From Zygaena filipendulae (taxonomy: Eukaryota; Arthropoda; Insecta; Lepidoptera; Zygaenidae), in the NCBI GenBank assembly GCA_907165275.2, contig OU015660.1, forward strand, positions 1,126,001 to 1,190,000: a stretch of 64,000 bases of DNA. Reading direction: 5' to 3'. A model generated the notes under the pieces. It was not told the DNA's origin. It saw nothing but the letters and a program-made list of their open reading frames with translations, and made no database searches. Position 1 is the stretch's first letter, and each line of letters opens with the position of its first letter. Positions 20,540-32,569 of this stretch are shown here, piece by piece. The translations under genes were made by a program, and so were the position numbers.

Positions 20540-23277
20540 AAAATATAAAAAATGTCAGTTTATTTTTTTACAATAACACTAATTTATTTTTTTGTGCAAA
20601 ACTGCATTTTATTTGTCCTCAGACCAATTTGTCGTGTAAAAAACTTGAACGACTACTGCAGGCGGCTATTTCACGGATACCAACTATTTAGATATCGAGA
20701 TAGCAAGCGACTTTATTGTTCGGGGAAACTAATAAATTCTCATCTTCCTCTTCAGCTACTAAACGCGAGCGACATTAATTTGTTTTAATAACCCATAAAA
20801 ATTTAGCACAAAAAAGTACCCAAAACAGTAATGGCAGTTTTGGTTCCGCTTTTTTTTCTTTTGTTAAAAAACTTGCTTTATGTCTTTGGTTTGAGGGCAT
20901 AAAATATTATGGTTCAAACTGTGTGATGAGATTAACTGTAGGTTGTATAAAAACTAATCATAAAACACATAGCATAAATTGCTAAAAGATTAGGTACATT
21001 AAACATTAAGTATATATTTTTTTGTTGAATCTTTCTAGCTTCTCAAGTTGTCTGCGTTAACAATTTTTGTGTCAACTTATTTACTAATTGTACTAGAATA
21101 TAATACTTGTATCTATAACTTTTATTCGCTGCTAATGTGTTCCATATTTGTGTGTTATACTTATAAAATGTATGATGTTACTACTTGCTACCAAACCTTT
21201 TTTTAGTTCCCTTTTTTTTTACTTTTTTAAGCCTTTGATATTCTGCTCTTTCCGTACTTTGTTTCTAATGACCAATAGCTAGTTTAATAATAGCTATATA
21301 GCTACCTCTTTTAAATTTTTTTCATGTCTCTCTTCCATTTTACTTAATATTCTCTTTTTAGGCGTTATAGATCAGGGTAAACGGTTAATTATACATATAA
21401 CATCTAGTTCACTCAAAATAGGTACTAACTCATTTTAGATAGGAACTACCTAGGTATCTCTTTTTGCAAAATTGATATACTAACCATTGGCAGACTGTTT
21501 TTTTTTTTAACTTCAGTGCAACAAAACAACGGACAAAAGCTTCGATAACTTAACACCTCACATATTAATTTCCTCAACATTTCAATCCAAACGTCTGAAG
21601 CAAACATTGTTATCTTTTCAAAATTATTCTTTATTTGTTTTCAAAGAAAGTTCAAATTCTATTGTGACTAAAGCTCGTACAATATTGCAAAGGTAAGGAG
21701 AATTCAATCGAAGCGTTCCAAGCTGAAATGATCTATATTCCTTCGCCGTAAGGTTGGTTTTGTTTTTACAGGATTGAGGCCAAATTAGACAATCCGTTAT
21801 CTATTGTCACACAAAATGGTAACCCGCGACCACTTAGTTAAAGCGTTTATTTCCAAGTGGACATAATAAATTTGGTTTTATGGACTATTTGAGAAAAAAG
21901 AAAAGAAAAGTGGTCACACTTCTTGAATGCCCTCTTAATTTGACACTTGATTTTTTTTCGTGGATCGCTCGAAAAAAGTCTAATAATGTGACAACTAGGA
22001 AGACCATGTCCTTTTACTTTTATAGATAAAACTCACCGATGAAATAAATTTATGGTTTATTCCTGAAAAGGTACCTATATGATGTTTTTATTTTTGTGAT
22101 TATCACTGTCTGCCAAGTTGGCAATCTATAATCGTTAATGCATAGAAAAGTAAGGACAATAATAACGTCACATGGTCACGCAAAACTTTGTTGCTATCAT
22201 ATTTCAGTTTCAATCAGAAAAATAGCGATTTCGTGATTAATTAATCATGATTAGACACCTTCAACTTTTGGTTGTGTTCAATGTTTATTTTGGTTGATTG
22301 CTAGATATTGTAGGTGACAAAACGTGCATATTCGAATCGCAAAATCACCATGTTTTTGATTGCAACCGAAAAATGATAGAAATAAAAGTTACGTACTTAA
22401 TATCCCCCTGGACTTTTGATTGAACAATTTTACGTCGCGACGTGGTATGCCGATTCGTTGCTAGTTTTCCTTGCATTAGCGAGTATAAATGGTCAACTTG
22501 GCTAAGGGGGGCTATTATTTAAAAGCCCATTAGATATTATTTTATGTCTTAAATAAAATTTAATGCTGAAAATATGATGCTCTTTTTTCAAACCGAATGA
22601 AAAATTTAAGAACTAAGAATTTTATAATATGTCAGTGTTATAAAGTTTCTTATAAACATTGTTTTTTTTTACCTCAATATAATAAATATCTAAGTTACAT
22701 GAGTTACACGATATGAGAATTCGCCATTAATTTTTTATTTTTTCAATTTGATTGACAGCTCGCATCTAATAGATACCGTGTGAATAGGTAATTATAGAAA
22801 ATATTTACCTCAAAACGTTCAGTTAACGTCAGCAAACTATACCACCTACTTACAATACAATAGGCAAAAAAAATACAATCCACCAGAAGGAATGATCATC
22901 GATTTGCTACTCCATAAAGCTCCACATAGTTTTGGCACTAAATATACTTTTAATTATGGGTTCTGTACACAACCATCTATTAAGCGGTTGCGAAATATCA
23001 AAATACTTTTTTTTCTCTCAATAAATAATACTAATCTTCATAGAGGGCGGATTAAACCCACCCATGAGTTCTAGGGTTTTATTTCAATTTAAAAATTTCT
23101 CATTTGAAAAGTATGCCGAGATTTTTAATTGCATTTAATTAATCTATTGAACTCAAGGCATGCGATCATCATAATATTTCTTAAAACATTATGTAGCATA
23201 GAATTTGGGTCTTAAGAACGTATAAAATTTTAAAAGTTAAAACAAGGTTTGATCCCAAATATCCCTTTCGACATTTT
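20540..23277. other. AT-rich intergenic DNA, nothing recognised
   Basis: Read on both strands without finding a coding-like open frame, splice-bounded exon, tRNA-like box or member of the repeat families seen elsewhere. It is the longest stretch here free of Helitron-like copies. A TATAAAT at about 22483 has no initiator or frame downstream. Confidence 0.5.
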
Positions 23278-23465
23278 CAGGAAGAAACTCTTTGTTCCAG
23301 GATGAAAACTATCCTGTGTCACTAAAAATGATCTCACTATCTCACTATCTCAATTCTAAAAATGATTTCACTATAAGTGAAATCATTTTTAGAATTGGTT
23401 CAGAAGTTCCAGAGATTGGCCCTACATTCAAACTTACAACCTTTATCTCTTTATAATGTTAGTAT
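23278..23465 (-). repeat. Helitron-like subfamily B fragment with hairpin
   Basis: The B body (TATCCTGTGTCACT, CAGAAGTTCCAGAGATTG, TTTATCTCTTTATAATGTTAG) carries an internal perfect hairpin at 23351-23397: 22-bp arms starting CAATTCTAAAAATGATTTCA around a 3-base loop, ATA. The 3' terminus is missing. Confidence 0.65.
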
Positions 23466-23506
23466 AAAAATATATCACGGGATTTCATAGTAGTTATATA
23501 ATTTTA

Positions 23507-23721
23507 CTAGCTGACCCTCGCGGTTTCACCCACGGTAATTTTGGAGTTCCCGCGGGAATTCCGGGATAAAAAGTACCCTATGTCCTTTTCTGTACCCCTG
23601 ACTACGTGCATGCCAAATTTCATCCAAATCCGTTCAGCCGTTTTTGCGTGATTGAGTAACTAACATCCAAACATCTAAACATCCAAACATCTACACTTTC
23701 ACATTTATAATATTAGTAGGA
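23507..23721 (-). mobile_element. Helitron-like element, subfamily A, near consensus
   Basis: CTAGCTGACCCTCGCGG to TTAGTAGGA, with an expanded block of four consecutive ACATC(C/T)AAACATC-type repeats near the 5' end. All body boxes are present. Confidence 0.85.
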
Positions 23722-23729
23722 TTATAATG

Positions 23730-25385
23730 CAATTAACAAGAATAAATATAGTTTTGTATAAGTAACCCCAGATTTTCACGAACGAAACCAAAGGCTACGG
23801 TTAGTTTCGGTCCACTATTCATTGAATTTATGACATTGTATCAAGAACCAGCAATAGGATGAAGTAATAAATTTACTGGACCACGCCTGAAGCGCACTCA
23901 CATATATGATATAGGGCGCGATTTTTTGCCACTGTCCGTCTGTCCGCCAGGCTAATATTTATGATTTTATTTAGGAGCGCGTGTGTGGCAAAAAGTTAAT
24001 CGCTCGGTCAAGCAAAGTGAGTGGAGATAGTAAGGGTTGGCGGTGTGAGGGGATTTCGTATTATTTTTTTTACCTAAACTGCCTTCACACTTCATGTTAT
24101 TATTTATCTACATGTGTTTCTATTGTCGTGCAATTTTTGTAGAAAAGCAGGCCAATAAGTTTACGGCTTGAAAATGTAGAGTTGCCTTACAACATAAAAA
24201 TTATGTTTATTACATTGTAGTGTAATTAATATTTTTTTAAATAACAGACATAGGTACACATTGGTGTAGTTTTTTTATTCTTTATTTTATATAGTCGTAG
24301 ATAGGTAGGTATTTTCGTACTACTGCCTACATATTAATTTAATTACATATTTACTATTTCTGTGATAGTATTTTATCCTGCAGTTAACGTGATTCCCATT
24401 GGTCTGGCAGACACATACCTAACTCATTTTAGAGTCAACACCACCTACCCACTTACACAATTATTTATCTTTTTATTATTTAATATTTTTTAAGTAATAA
24501 AGATGACGGAATATAAAAAAAAATATGATATAATTATTACACAATAACACACTAATAGGGAAATAAAAAAAACATACATACAATCGAATGCATAACATAA
24601 GTCGGTTAAACAAATACGGACTCACCTCAAAACAAACCTGTGTTTCTAAATTTCATAAGAATTCGATCATTACTTTAAAAGTTCCCGAGGTAGCCTCTGA
24701 ATTTATTGACTAGTTAATTAGTCATAGTTTTCCCCTTTGGATAGTTAGAGAAAAAGAAGAAAAATTACTTATATGTCGGTATATAGAAATCAATACCTAA
24801 ATATAACAAGAAACTACATGTATCGTGTATCCACACCATTCAGCAGTGAATAAAAATCAAACACAGGAAGTTCTAATGAACAACAAAAGTCTAAAGTGAT
24901 ATATAATTTACCACAAATTAGGGAGAATTAAATTATATTAGTGAAAATTTCCAGTTTTGCCAAAGTAGCGGTGCAAAAAAGAAACGAGACTTGTCATCAA
25001 ATGGCGATCACATCCCTAATTTGGCGTGGTGATGTTAACAAGATACTCTACCTTGTTTCTGATCGGTCTTATTTTTTTACGAATATACGTTTCCTATTCT
25101 ACAGAAAATTTGACATTCTTAGTCTGTACGTCTCTTTCTATAATAATTAACTATGTTGCCGTATACGTTAGTCTAACGCAAACTCGAAAATTATTTTTAC
25201 CATTTAGATATTTACACAGAACTTCTTCCCGAATAACAAAGAGTTTTCAAGGGAGTTCCAAGCCCGGAGTTAGCTAGCTTAATAGAGATAAATCCTGGCT
25301 TTTGACGAGCGTAATCTTGCCATTTCAAAATGTCATACTTATCATTATTCCTACTAAAATTTTCAGCGAGTAAAAAAATATTATT
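23730..25385. other. Intergenic DNA with one weak inverted repeat
   Basis: GCGCGATTTTTTGCCAC near 23918 is imperfectly inverted near 23995 (GTGGCAAAAAGTTAATCGC), possibly a small foldback element. The rest is AT-rich, with nothing recognised. Confidence 0.4.
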
Positions 25386-25390
25386 ATCTA

Positions 25391-25596
25391 CTAGCTGTGC
25401 CCCGCGGTTTCACCCGCGGTAATTTCGGCGTTCCCGCGGAAATTCCGGGATAAAAGTACCCTATGTCCTTCTCTGTACCCCTGAAAAGGTGCATGCCAAA
25501 TTTCATCCTTATCCGTTCAGCCGTTTTTGCGTGATTGAGTAACAAACATCCAAACATCAAAACATCCACAATTTCACATTTATAATATTAGTAGGA
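25391..25596 (-). mobile_element. Helitron-like element, subfamily A, reference copy
   Basis: Both termini and the hairpin are perfect. On its own strand the flanks are ...TCTA before TCCTACTAATATT and TAGATAAT after CTAG, so it sits between A and T without target duplication, as expected of Helitrons. Confidence 0.88.
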
Positions 25597-25931
25597 TAGA
25601 TAAAAGTGTACAAAAAGAACCCGTGCTTGGGACCGCGACTAATTGAATTAGAGATCTGCAATCATTGGCGACCGCAAATTTGGTAATTGCCCTTGTCGGC
25701 GTCTAAGCCTGTTAGAGGGAGTCTAATTCGACCAAAAAAAAAAAAACAACGGTAAGCCATGCCATAATACTTTATATTAAGGATCAGCTATTTCAGTATA
25801 GTCGTAGTAGCTTATATACGTACCTAATGATAGAATTCTCACCTCTTATTCAAATCTATGTACCTATTATGTTTTTTTTAACGAATCAAAACGATTGCCA
25901 CAGGTTTACAGAAAAGGAAGACATTGTGAGG

Positions 25932-26164
25932 AACATTTAAAATGCTTTGTCCTGAATGACTGATGGATCAACGCACAGCCTAAACCGCTAATCGTAGAGA
26001 CCTGAAACTTGGAGGGTGACTTTTTTGTATGACGTAAGCATCCGATAAGAAAGGATTTTTGAAATTCAACCCCTAAGGGGATGAAAAGGGGTTGCAAAGT
26101 TTGTATGGAACAATGCCGCGGGAACTTCGAAATTATCGCGGGTGAAACCGCGTGGGACAACTAG
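25932..26164 (+). mobile_element. Helitron-like element, subfamily E, copy 2
   Basis: Opens at CATTTAAAATGCTTTGTCC, having lost the extreme 5' end, and ends GGGACAACTAG then T. It keeps GATGGATCAACGCACAGCC and CCCCTAAGGGGATGAAAAGGG. Confidence 0.8.
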
Positions 26165-26228
26165 TCACTATATAGAAACCTAAGGAACTTAGCGTCATGT
26201 CACGTGGTCACGAAAAATTGGACGGTTG

Positions 26229-26450
26229 ATTGAAATCACGTGTCACGTTGTTTGTCCGCGATGGACTCCGAAACTACTGAACGGATTTTGATAAAATTTT
26301 GTAACCATTCATAAAATGGTCCAACTTAAAAGATAGGATAGTTTTTATCAAGGAATTCCCTCGGGAACTGAAGGACATAGAGTACTTTTTTCCCGCAACC
26401 TCCGCGGGAAGTCCGAAATTACCGCGGATGAAATCGCGGGGGACAGCTAG
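26229..26450 (+). mobile_element. Helitron-like element, subfamily F, first of tandem pair
   Basis: Head TGAAATCACGTGTCACGTTG, body CCGCGATGGACTCCGAAACT, tail GCGGGGGACAGCTAG. Its CTAG abuts the first base of the next F copy. Confidence 0.8.
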
Positions 26451-26682
26451 TCTAATATATATAAATCACGTGTCACGTTGTTTGTCCGCGATGGACTCCG
26501 AAATCACTGAACGCATTTTGATAAAATTTGTTACCATTTATAATATGGTCCAACTTAAAACATAGGATAGGTTTTATCCCGAAATTCCTCCGGAATTAAT
26601 GCGGAAACTGCTTATCACCGTAAACTACCTATAGCACTTTTTTCCCGAAATTACCGCGGATGAAATAGCACGGGACAGTTAT
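26451..26682 (+). mobile_element. Helitron-like element, subfamily F, second of tandem pair
   Basis: It starts TCTAATATATATAAATCACG directly after the CTAG of the preceding copy. The tail has decayed to CGGGACAGTTATA. A 45-bp segment near 26600-26645 differs from its partner. Confidence 0.75.
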
Positions 26683-26757
26683 ATAGAAGAATTCAGATTG
26701 ACAGAAAATAAAGGTAGTAATAGCACGAGAAAGTCATCACATGTGAAAGCTCTTTTA

Positions 26758-26840
26758 ATCCCTTACCCTTTGGACACAGCCACGGTGGCGGCGGCAAAAA
26801 CAAATGGTAGACATAGCGCGCGCCGCTGATAGCTAAGGCC
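26758..26840 (+). repeat. Dispersed GGCGGCGG repeat, copy 1
   Basis: ATCCCTTACCCTTTGGACACAGC, then GGTGGCGGCGGCAAAAACAA, ATGGTAGACA and AGCGCGCGCCGCTGATAG match 38930-39085 in the same orientation. This copy has a deletion inside and lacks the right arm of the hairpin found there. Confidence 0.6.
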
Positions 26841-26918
26841 GCCCTTAGAGTTCACATAAAATAGTTTTTAAAGAATAAACTCGAAGTACTGCATACATAC
26901 CTACTTATCAAACTATCA

Positions 26919-27109
26919 TCCTACTATAGAATTCTACGAATGTGAAAGTGTGGATGTTTGGATGTTTGTTACTCAATCACGCAAAAGCGGCTGAACGGAT
27001 TTGGATGAAATTTGGCGTGCACGTTTCCAGGGGTACAGAGAAGGACATAGGGTACTTTCTATCCCGAAACTCCGAAATTACCGCGGGTGAAACCGCGGGG
27101 CACAGCTAG
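26919..27109 (+). mobile_element. Helitron-like element, subfamily A, first of tandem pair
   Basis: TCCTACTATAGAATTCTACG at the head, GGGGCACAGCTAG at the tail with an intact hairpin. It lacks the GGAATTCCCGCGG segment before the ACTCCGAAATT box. The next copy follows with no spacer. Confidence 0.85.
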
Positions 27110-27300
27110 TAACTAATATTATAAATGCGATTGTGAGTTTGTAATTTGTTTGTTACACTCTCACGCCGTAACTACTCAACTGATCATCATGAAATGCACA
27201 GAAGTTGTCAGCAGTAGGTACTTAGAGAAAAAGTCAATGTAGGTTACCTACTTTTTATCCCACAATCACCGCGAAAACTCCGAAAGCAACGACGGGGAAC
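27110..27300 (+). mobile_element. Helitron-like element, second of tandem pair, decayed
   Basis: TAACTAATATTATAAATGCG joins directly to the CTAG of the previous copy. The body is recognisable (CACTCTCACGCCGTAAC, GATCATCATGAAATGC). The tail ends in GACGGGGAAC without a CTAG. Confidence 0.65.
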
Positions 27301-27940
27301 TACTTTAGTTAAAATTTAACTTAAAAAACTGCCTTATGAAATCTCACGATATTTTTTAATTTTTCTTGATAAACGTGAAGTTATCGAATGCAACATGCAA
27401 CAAAAAAATGATACTTAACGACTTTTCATGAGACCGTAATGTCCCAAGGCTAGACCCAATTTGATAGAGTTGTAAATATTATACGGTTGTAGCGTAAAAT
27501 TCGCCCCGTTACGTGCGAGAATCTAATTCGTTCTTAATGTGCTAAGGTGGACTCATTAATGTAAAAGTTTTAGTATATATCACTTTTTATGGAATTTATG
27601 AACGCTAAATTTCAAAGGCTTTTTTTTTTTCTTTTTAATTGGCCGCTCCCTGCCGGTTTCGTCTGCGTGAATTTCGAAGTTTACTATTATTTTTTTAGTA
27701 TGAATTTTTTTTTTGTTTTTCCTTTATTTACCAAAACAAAAAATTACATTAGAAAAGATAGCTAACATAGCACTTAAGAAACCACTAAGGTTTATGAGAA
27801 AGATGCTATTTTACCCAGTAGGTAGGTAGATTCAATTTTGATTTAATAACAGTTAATAATTCTTAAGTTTAAGACTGTATGTAACTTCATACCATAAAAT
27901 ATATGGATACCTTTACCTTGTATCATCTATATCTACCTAC

Positions 27941-28124
27941 TCCTATAGTACTAATACATATTATAAAGAGAAAAGATTAATTGATTTTTTGTATGATTGT
28001 TGGTGTGTTTTTGTAATGGGCAAACTTAAAAACTACACAACCGATTATAAAAATTCTTTCATTTATTCCCCCGGTATAGTATAACTCCGAGATTAACCCG
28101 AGTAAAACCATGGGGAAAAACTAG
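27941..28124 (+). repeat. Decayed Helitron-like element
   Basis: The head TCCTATAGTACTAATACATATTATAAAG and the tail ACCCGAGTAAAACCATGGGG...AACTAG are both recognisable. The middle is closest to the copy at 28928 (AACTACACAACCGATTATAA). Confidence 0.55.
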
Positions 28125-28169
28125 TGGCAATATATTTTCATTTACCGAATGACACCAAATATATAGAAG

Positions 28170-28406
28170 ACTATACATATAAAATGCTTTGTCCTGAATG
28201 ACTGACGGATCAACGCACAGCCCAAACCGCTGATCGTAGAGACCTGAAACTTGGAGGGTGTGTTCTTTGTATGATGTAGGCATCCGATAAGAAAGGATTT
28301 TTTGAAATTCCACCCCCAAGGGGATGAAAGGGGTGGCAAAGTTTGTATGGAACAATTCCACGGGAGTTTTACAATTATCGCGGGTGTAACCGCGCGGGTC
28401 AGCTAG
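28170..28406 (+). mobile_element. Helitron-like element, subfamily E, copy 3
   Basis: Complete from ACTATACATATAAAATGC to GCGCGGGTCAGCTAG then T, with GATCAACGCACAGCCC and CCCCCAAGGGGATGAAAGGGG. Confidence 0.82.
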
Positions 28407-28927
28407 TAGTAGATAGATAAATCTTTATTGTACGCCAAAAAAAAAAGTTTTTACAAATTCTCTCAAATTTAACTTCATAGGTTCATAGGATCTCTTTCAG
28501 GCAATTTTTGAGAGGACAGATTTTTAGAACAGAGAAAATTAAATGCAAATATGTCGAATTCACTCGGGTGAAGCAGAGATACGTATAAATTGCAAGCACG
28601 TATACGTCTGTTACGTCTGAGAGTTGAAGTAGTAATCGTATGGGATGTGACATATTATTATATGTACCTACCTATATCACTTATTATTTTTTATTCGCAA
28701 TTCCGGTCCTGGACATGTTTTCGGCTCATTGGCGCGTGCAGAAATGTGACGTGGCTCGATGGAAGTCCGGTGGGAAGAGGATACTACAAGAGCATGAGCA
28801 CTTTATTGTACATTTTGCGGAATTGACTATCTTTATAGGTAAAACAATTTTGATACTTGTCCAAGGACATTGCAAAAAAGGTGGTTGAGTTATATCACTA
28901 CGTAGTGTAAAACAAAGTCGCTTTCTC

Positions 28928-29099
28928 TGTCCCTATATCCCTATGTATGCTTAAATCTTTAAAACTACGCAACGGATTTTGATGCGGTTTTCACCAATAG
29001 ATAGAGTGATTCATGAGGAAGGTTTATAACTATATTTTATCGTGGAATTCCCGCGGGAACTCCGAAATTACCGCGGGTGAAACCGCGCAGGTCAGCTAG
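28928..29099 (+). mobile_element. Helitron-like element, divergent 5' half
   Basis: The 3' 60 bp are a perfect match to the family hairpin end (GGAATTCCCGCGGGAACTCC...GTCAGCTAG then T). The 5' half (AAAACTACGCAACGGATTTTG, GATGCGGTTTTCACC) is that of a different subfamily. Confidence 0.75.
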
Positions 29100-29378
29100 T
29101 TTTTTTTTTATAAATTTCATTCAAAAGACATCATCCATTTATCATAATGTTTGTGGACTATGATAGTAATATATTATCTGTGACTGCAATGTGTCTTTTT
29201 CCGATGTCAAAGTTAAGCAATGATTTTTAATGCGGTTAACTACATTTTAACACATAGGTTAACTACATTTTAACACATAGGTTATATTTCAACAAAATTT
29301 ATAAATGTATAAAGTATATTGTACACATGCAAAGTCAGTGTAGTGTGATTGACTTTTTCTTAGATACTTTATAAATTA

Positions 29379-29643
29379 CTAGCTGTCCGCCGCGGATTCA
29401 CCCGCCGTAATACCGGAGTTCCCGTGGGAAATTCGGAATAAAAAGTACCCTATGTCACTCAGCGGTAGTCCTGAGTGACATATAGGGTACTTTTTATTCT
29501 GAAATTCCCTACCTATATATAAATAGCTTCTTAAGAGTAAAAGAATTTTCAAAATCGGTTTAGTACACCCAGTGATTACCCCCTACAATGTCACAAACTC
29601 ACAAACTCACAATTCACAAACTTTATCTCTTTATAATAGTAAT
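29379..29643 (-). mobile_element. Helitron-like subfamily B with internal hairpin
   Basis: CTAGCTGTCCGCCGCGG end, B body, and TTTATCTCTTTATAATAGTA head. Inside, GAATAAAAAGTACCCTATGT (29436 on) is inverted at 29471-29499 around an 8-base loop. The family's own AAAAGTACCCTATGTCACTCAG box has therefore been copied in inverted orientation within the element. Confidence 0.8.
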
Positions 29644-30028
29644 AATATGGATTTAAGTATCAAAGCTAATCTATCTCAGTATGTTATTGATAATGTTCAC
29701 ATTAACCGGAAATGCGATATCTTACAAATTCCGCTCACTTCCACATTGAAACCTTTTTAGTAAAATTATGGGAAGTAACAATTATAATACGCCCTACGAA
29801 ATTCATCCCTTACTTTACTCACCCTTGCTGTTTGCACTACATAGGATTAAAGGATATTTCTTGTGTGTTTATCGCTTTTTTAAGTACCTAAATTCTATTT
29901 CTGTTTACTTAGCGCAGCGAGCGAGTCGAGCGCAGATAAATGGTTACAAGCCATTAATAGTAACTAATAGTAACTAACATTATTAAACATCAAATACTGA
30001 ACTTAAAAAAAGATATAGTATAGGTACA

Positions 30029-30339
30029 TATATAAAAATGAATCCCTATTTCCCTTGGTCACGGCATCAAGCGTGAACTGCTGAAACCAATTTCGGTAAT
30101 CCTTTTTTTGTTATGTTTGTTTTTGCAAGGAGAAGAATAAAAGAAGTCTGGAGTTCCTGCGGGAATTCCGAAAGTCACGCGGGTGAATCTCCGAAACGGT
30201 TGGACCAATTTTGACGGGACTTTCACTGCTAATATTAGCTTTTGTTTAGTTTAAGTTATAAAGAGTAAATATTAGGCTACTTTAAAGTCCCTGCGAGAAT
30301 TCCGAAACTCAAGCGGGTGAAACCGTCGGGTAAAGCTAG
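30029..30339 (+). mobile_element. Helitron-like element, subfamily D, copy 2
   Basis: Head CATATATAAAAATGAATCCC, then GGTCACGGCATCAAGCGTG, with two GGAATTCCGAAA-type blocks and end AAAGCTAG then T. Confidence 0.75.
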
Positions 30340-30446
30340 TTAGATAATATTTTTACTCAGTATCAGTAAGGTACTCTTTGCAGGAGGCATGGAAGCAGGT
30401 GATGGCATTTTTTTTAGAAATATTTGAATATTTGATATTGTTTCAG

Positions 30447-30718
30447 CCAATTGCAAGCCACCTGCCGGCACGCATGCGCGGAGATGTCTCGAAGCCCCGC
30501 AACCGTACGCCACTGCGGTCGATTCGGCACAACTGTCACTTTTCCCGCCTATTTCACGTTTCCAAAACAACATGGCTGACTTTCGCAGCCTAAACAGATG
30601 CTCGCCAGCGATCACGAAAAAATCTCAGTTTATCGGTCAATTGCTTGATTGCTTCATTGATTGGATAATTGTTAGTTCAATATGGAATTTCATGAGAAAG
30701 TCCTTGGGAATTTTCTGA
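30447..30718 (+). promoter_or_regulatory. Promoter-like region with small ORF
   Basis: A CpG-rich island carries CCAAT (30447-30451), an NRF1-like GCATGCGC (30472-30479) and an E2F-type TTTCCCGC (30541-30548). An ATG in the good context AACAACATGG (30572) follows and opens 48 codons (MADFRSLNRCSPAITKKSQF onward, stop at 30718). The order fits a TATA-less plus-strand promoter. The short frame has no recognisable domain, and a minus-strand exon with donor GCAG|GTGGCT at about 30460 is an alternative reading. Confidence 0.25.
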
Positions 30719-30807
30719 CATGTCACGTCATGATTAACAAAATATTGATCACTTTAATTTTCTCCTTTCGGTAGTTAAGAAGCTACGTCAATAAGTAGAA
30801 TAGAATA

Positions 30808-30975
30808 GAATAGAAAAAGTTTATTTGATACCAAAAAGATAAAATAAGTACAACTGTGAGTCTTAAACTAGAATAGTTGGTACCAAAATGGCTATCACTC
30901 AGCATTATGCCGTGGCACTAAGTTCCACGACGCTGATTTTCAGTGGCGACAGTAGAAGGGAGATGGCTTCACACT
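30808..30975 (-). mobile_element. LINE/SINE 3' tail with (AGAAT)n
   Basis: AGAATAGAATAGAATAG then AAAAAGTTTATTTGATACC; the same end, in the other orientation, occurs at 42108-42156. Interior features are GGCATAATGCTGAG-type text and CAGCGTCGTGGAAC on the minus strand. A pentanucleotide tail of this kind is typical of some LINE and SINE families. No ORF survives. Confidence 0.5.
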
Positions 30976-31136
30976 ACCAATAAGACCGTCCACAATCTAC
31001 ATTTCTTAAGATAATTTAAGTGGAGATAATTTAAAAAGTAAAAATAGAGTAGTAGATAGTAAAAAAGCTTAGTAAATTATCATAATGTATGTTGCGGGGT
31101 ATGCCTAAGAAGACTAAATATATAATCAAAAATAAA

Positions 31137-31339
31137 TCCCTACTAATAATACAAATGCGAAGGTAACTCTGTCTGTCTGTTTGTCTGTTACGCTTTCGCG
31201 CCCCAATGGCTCAGCCGATCATCGTGAAACTTTGCATACACGTTGTCAGGGGTACAGAGAAGGACATAGAGTACTTTTATCTCGAAATTTCCGCGGGAAC
31301 TCCGAACTTATCGCGGGGAAAACCGCGGGGAACAGTTAG
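31137..31339 (+). mobile_element. Helitron-like element, subfamily A with (CTGT)n
   Basis: TCCCTACTAATAATACAAATGCG to GGGGAACAGTTAG. The terminus is TTAG instead of CTAG. The hairpin is partly damaged (CGCGGGGAAAACCGCGG). Confidence 0.8.
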
Positions 31340-31546
31340 TCAGAAATAAATCAGAAACGGCTAAGACAATTCTTTTTGTTCCTCTAGTAAAAAAGATTTT
31401 AACTTTTTGTTCCTCTAGTAAAAAAGACTTGAACAAGCGCTTCGTGGCAATTGCGCGCAAAGGTGGAGGAATATCATTCCAGCAACTTCATACTTTTAAG
31501 TCGTCTTGTAATTCTTCAGTTTTCTCATTTTACTTATCTTTATCTA

Positions 31547-31620
31547 TCCTTACTAATATTACGAGATAGAAATGTAAGTTAACTCTGAAATAACGCGGGA
31601 GAAACCGCGGGAAACAACTA
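31547..31620 (+). mobile_element. Internally deleted Helitron-like element
   Basis: TCCTTACTAATATTACGAG is fused to AACTCTGAAATAACGCGGG...ACAACTA. Both ends of a subfamily A copy remain, with roughly 130 bp missing between them. Confidence 0.65.
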
Positions 31621-32404
31621 CTAGGTAATATTGAGAAGTACAAAGTGTGTGTATGTATTTTATACCTATATCTATACCTACCTATTCTAAAAAAAAAACA
31701 TCTTGCAATATTTGTCACCATAAACTTTGGCTATAAACCTTAAAGTAAGGTTAATAAAAATATATGCATTTATTTATTGCAAAATCCGTTAAAAAGATAA
31801 AAACAAAAAAAAACGTAGGTATCTCATATTAACAGTGTTATGTAGGACTTACTAAATATTTTCAATAAAATCCTAACACAACAATAAAAAAATCAACACA
31901 TATTGTATAGGTACAAATTCACCCTCGTGAGAAAAAACTCGCAATACTTAAATCTAAAAAAAGTGTTTCAAAAAAACTGTTGTACGCACAAGTTAATGAT
32001 GCGTGTGATCGCTCGGCGCCCGCGCCGGTGCGGGCGAAGCCCTAGGCCTGCTACCACACTGACCACCGGATCAGACGCTCACCTACTGGCCTACTGCCTC
32101 GTAATTAATCGTTGAACTTACTGAGATTACTGGGTAATTACCCACCTCACTATTAAATTGACTTAGTAAAACCATATAGTTAGGTAGGTATATTTAAAAG
32201 ATCTAATCCCAAAACAAAACAAAAATAGAAAGACATTGGATCCACATATTGTCATTTTTATATGGACACTTTGTATTGGTTTATGAAGTTTGTATATTAG
32301 ACAGACGCGAAGAGAAATTGTCTTTGGAATTAGTTTTGTAATTACAGAGATGTAATATTACTCCCTAGAAGAAAGGCTCGTTAAAATATTTCTAGTCGAT
32401 GTCC

Positions 32405-32562
32405 CACAGATCAGTCACGTTAATTTCAGAGTTCCCGTAGGAATTCCAGGATAAAAAGTGACCTATGTCACTCAGGAACACTCTAGCTTCATATAAGTGA
32501 AGAAATTTTCTTAACAGGTTAGTAGTTTTTGAGTTTATCCATTACTCAGAAACAAACATTAT
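32405..32562 (-). repeat. Helitron-like subfamily B fragment
   Basis: TCACGTTAATTTCAGAGTTCCCG, GTGACCTATGTCACTCAGG, then CTAGCTTCATATAAGTG. The terminal hairpin has been lost. Confidence 0.6.
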
Positions 32563-32569
32563 TTTCTAA

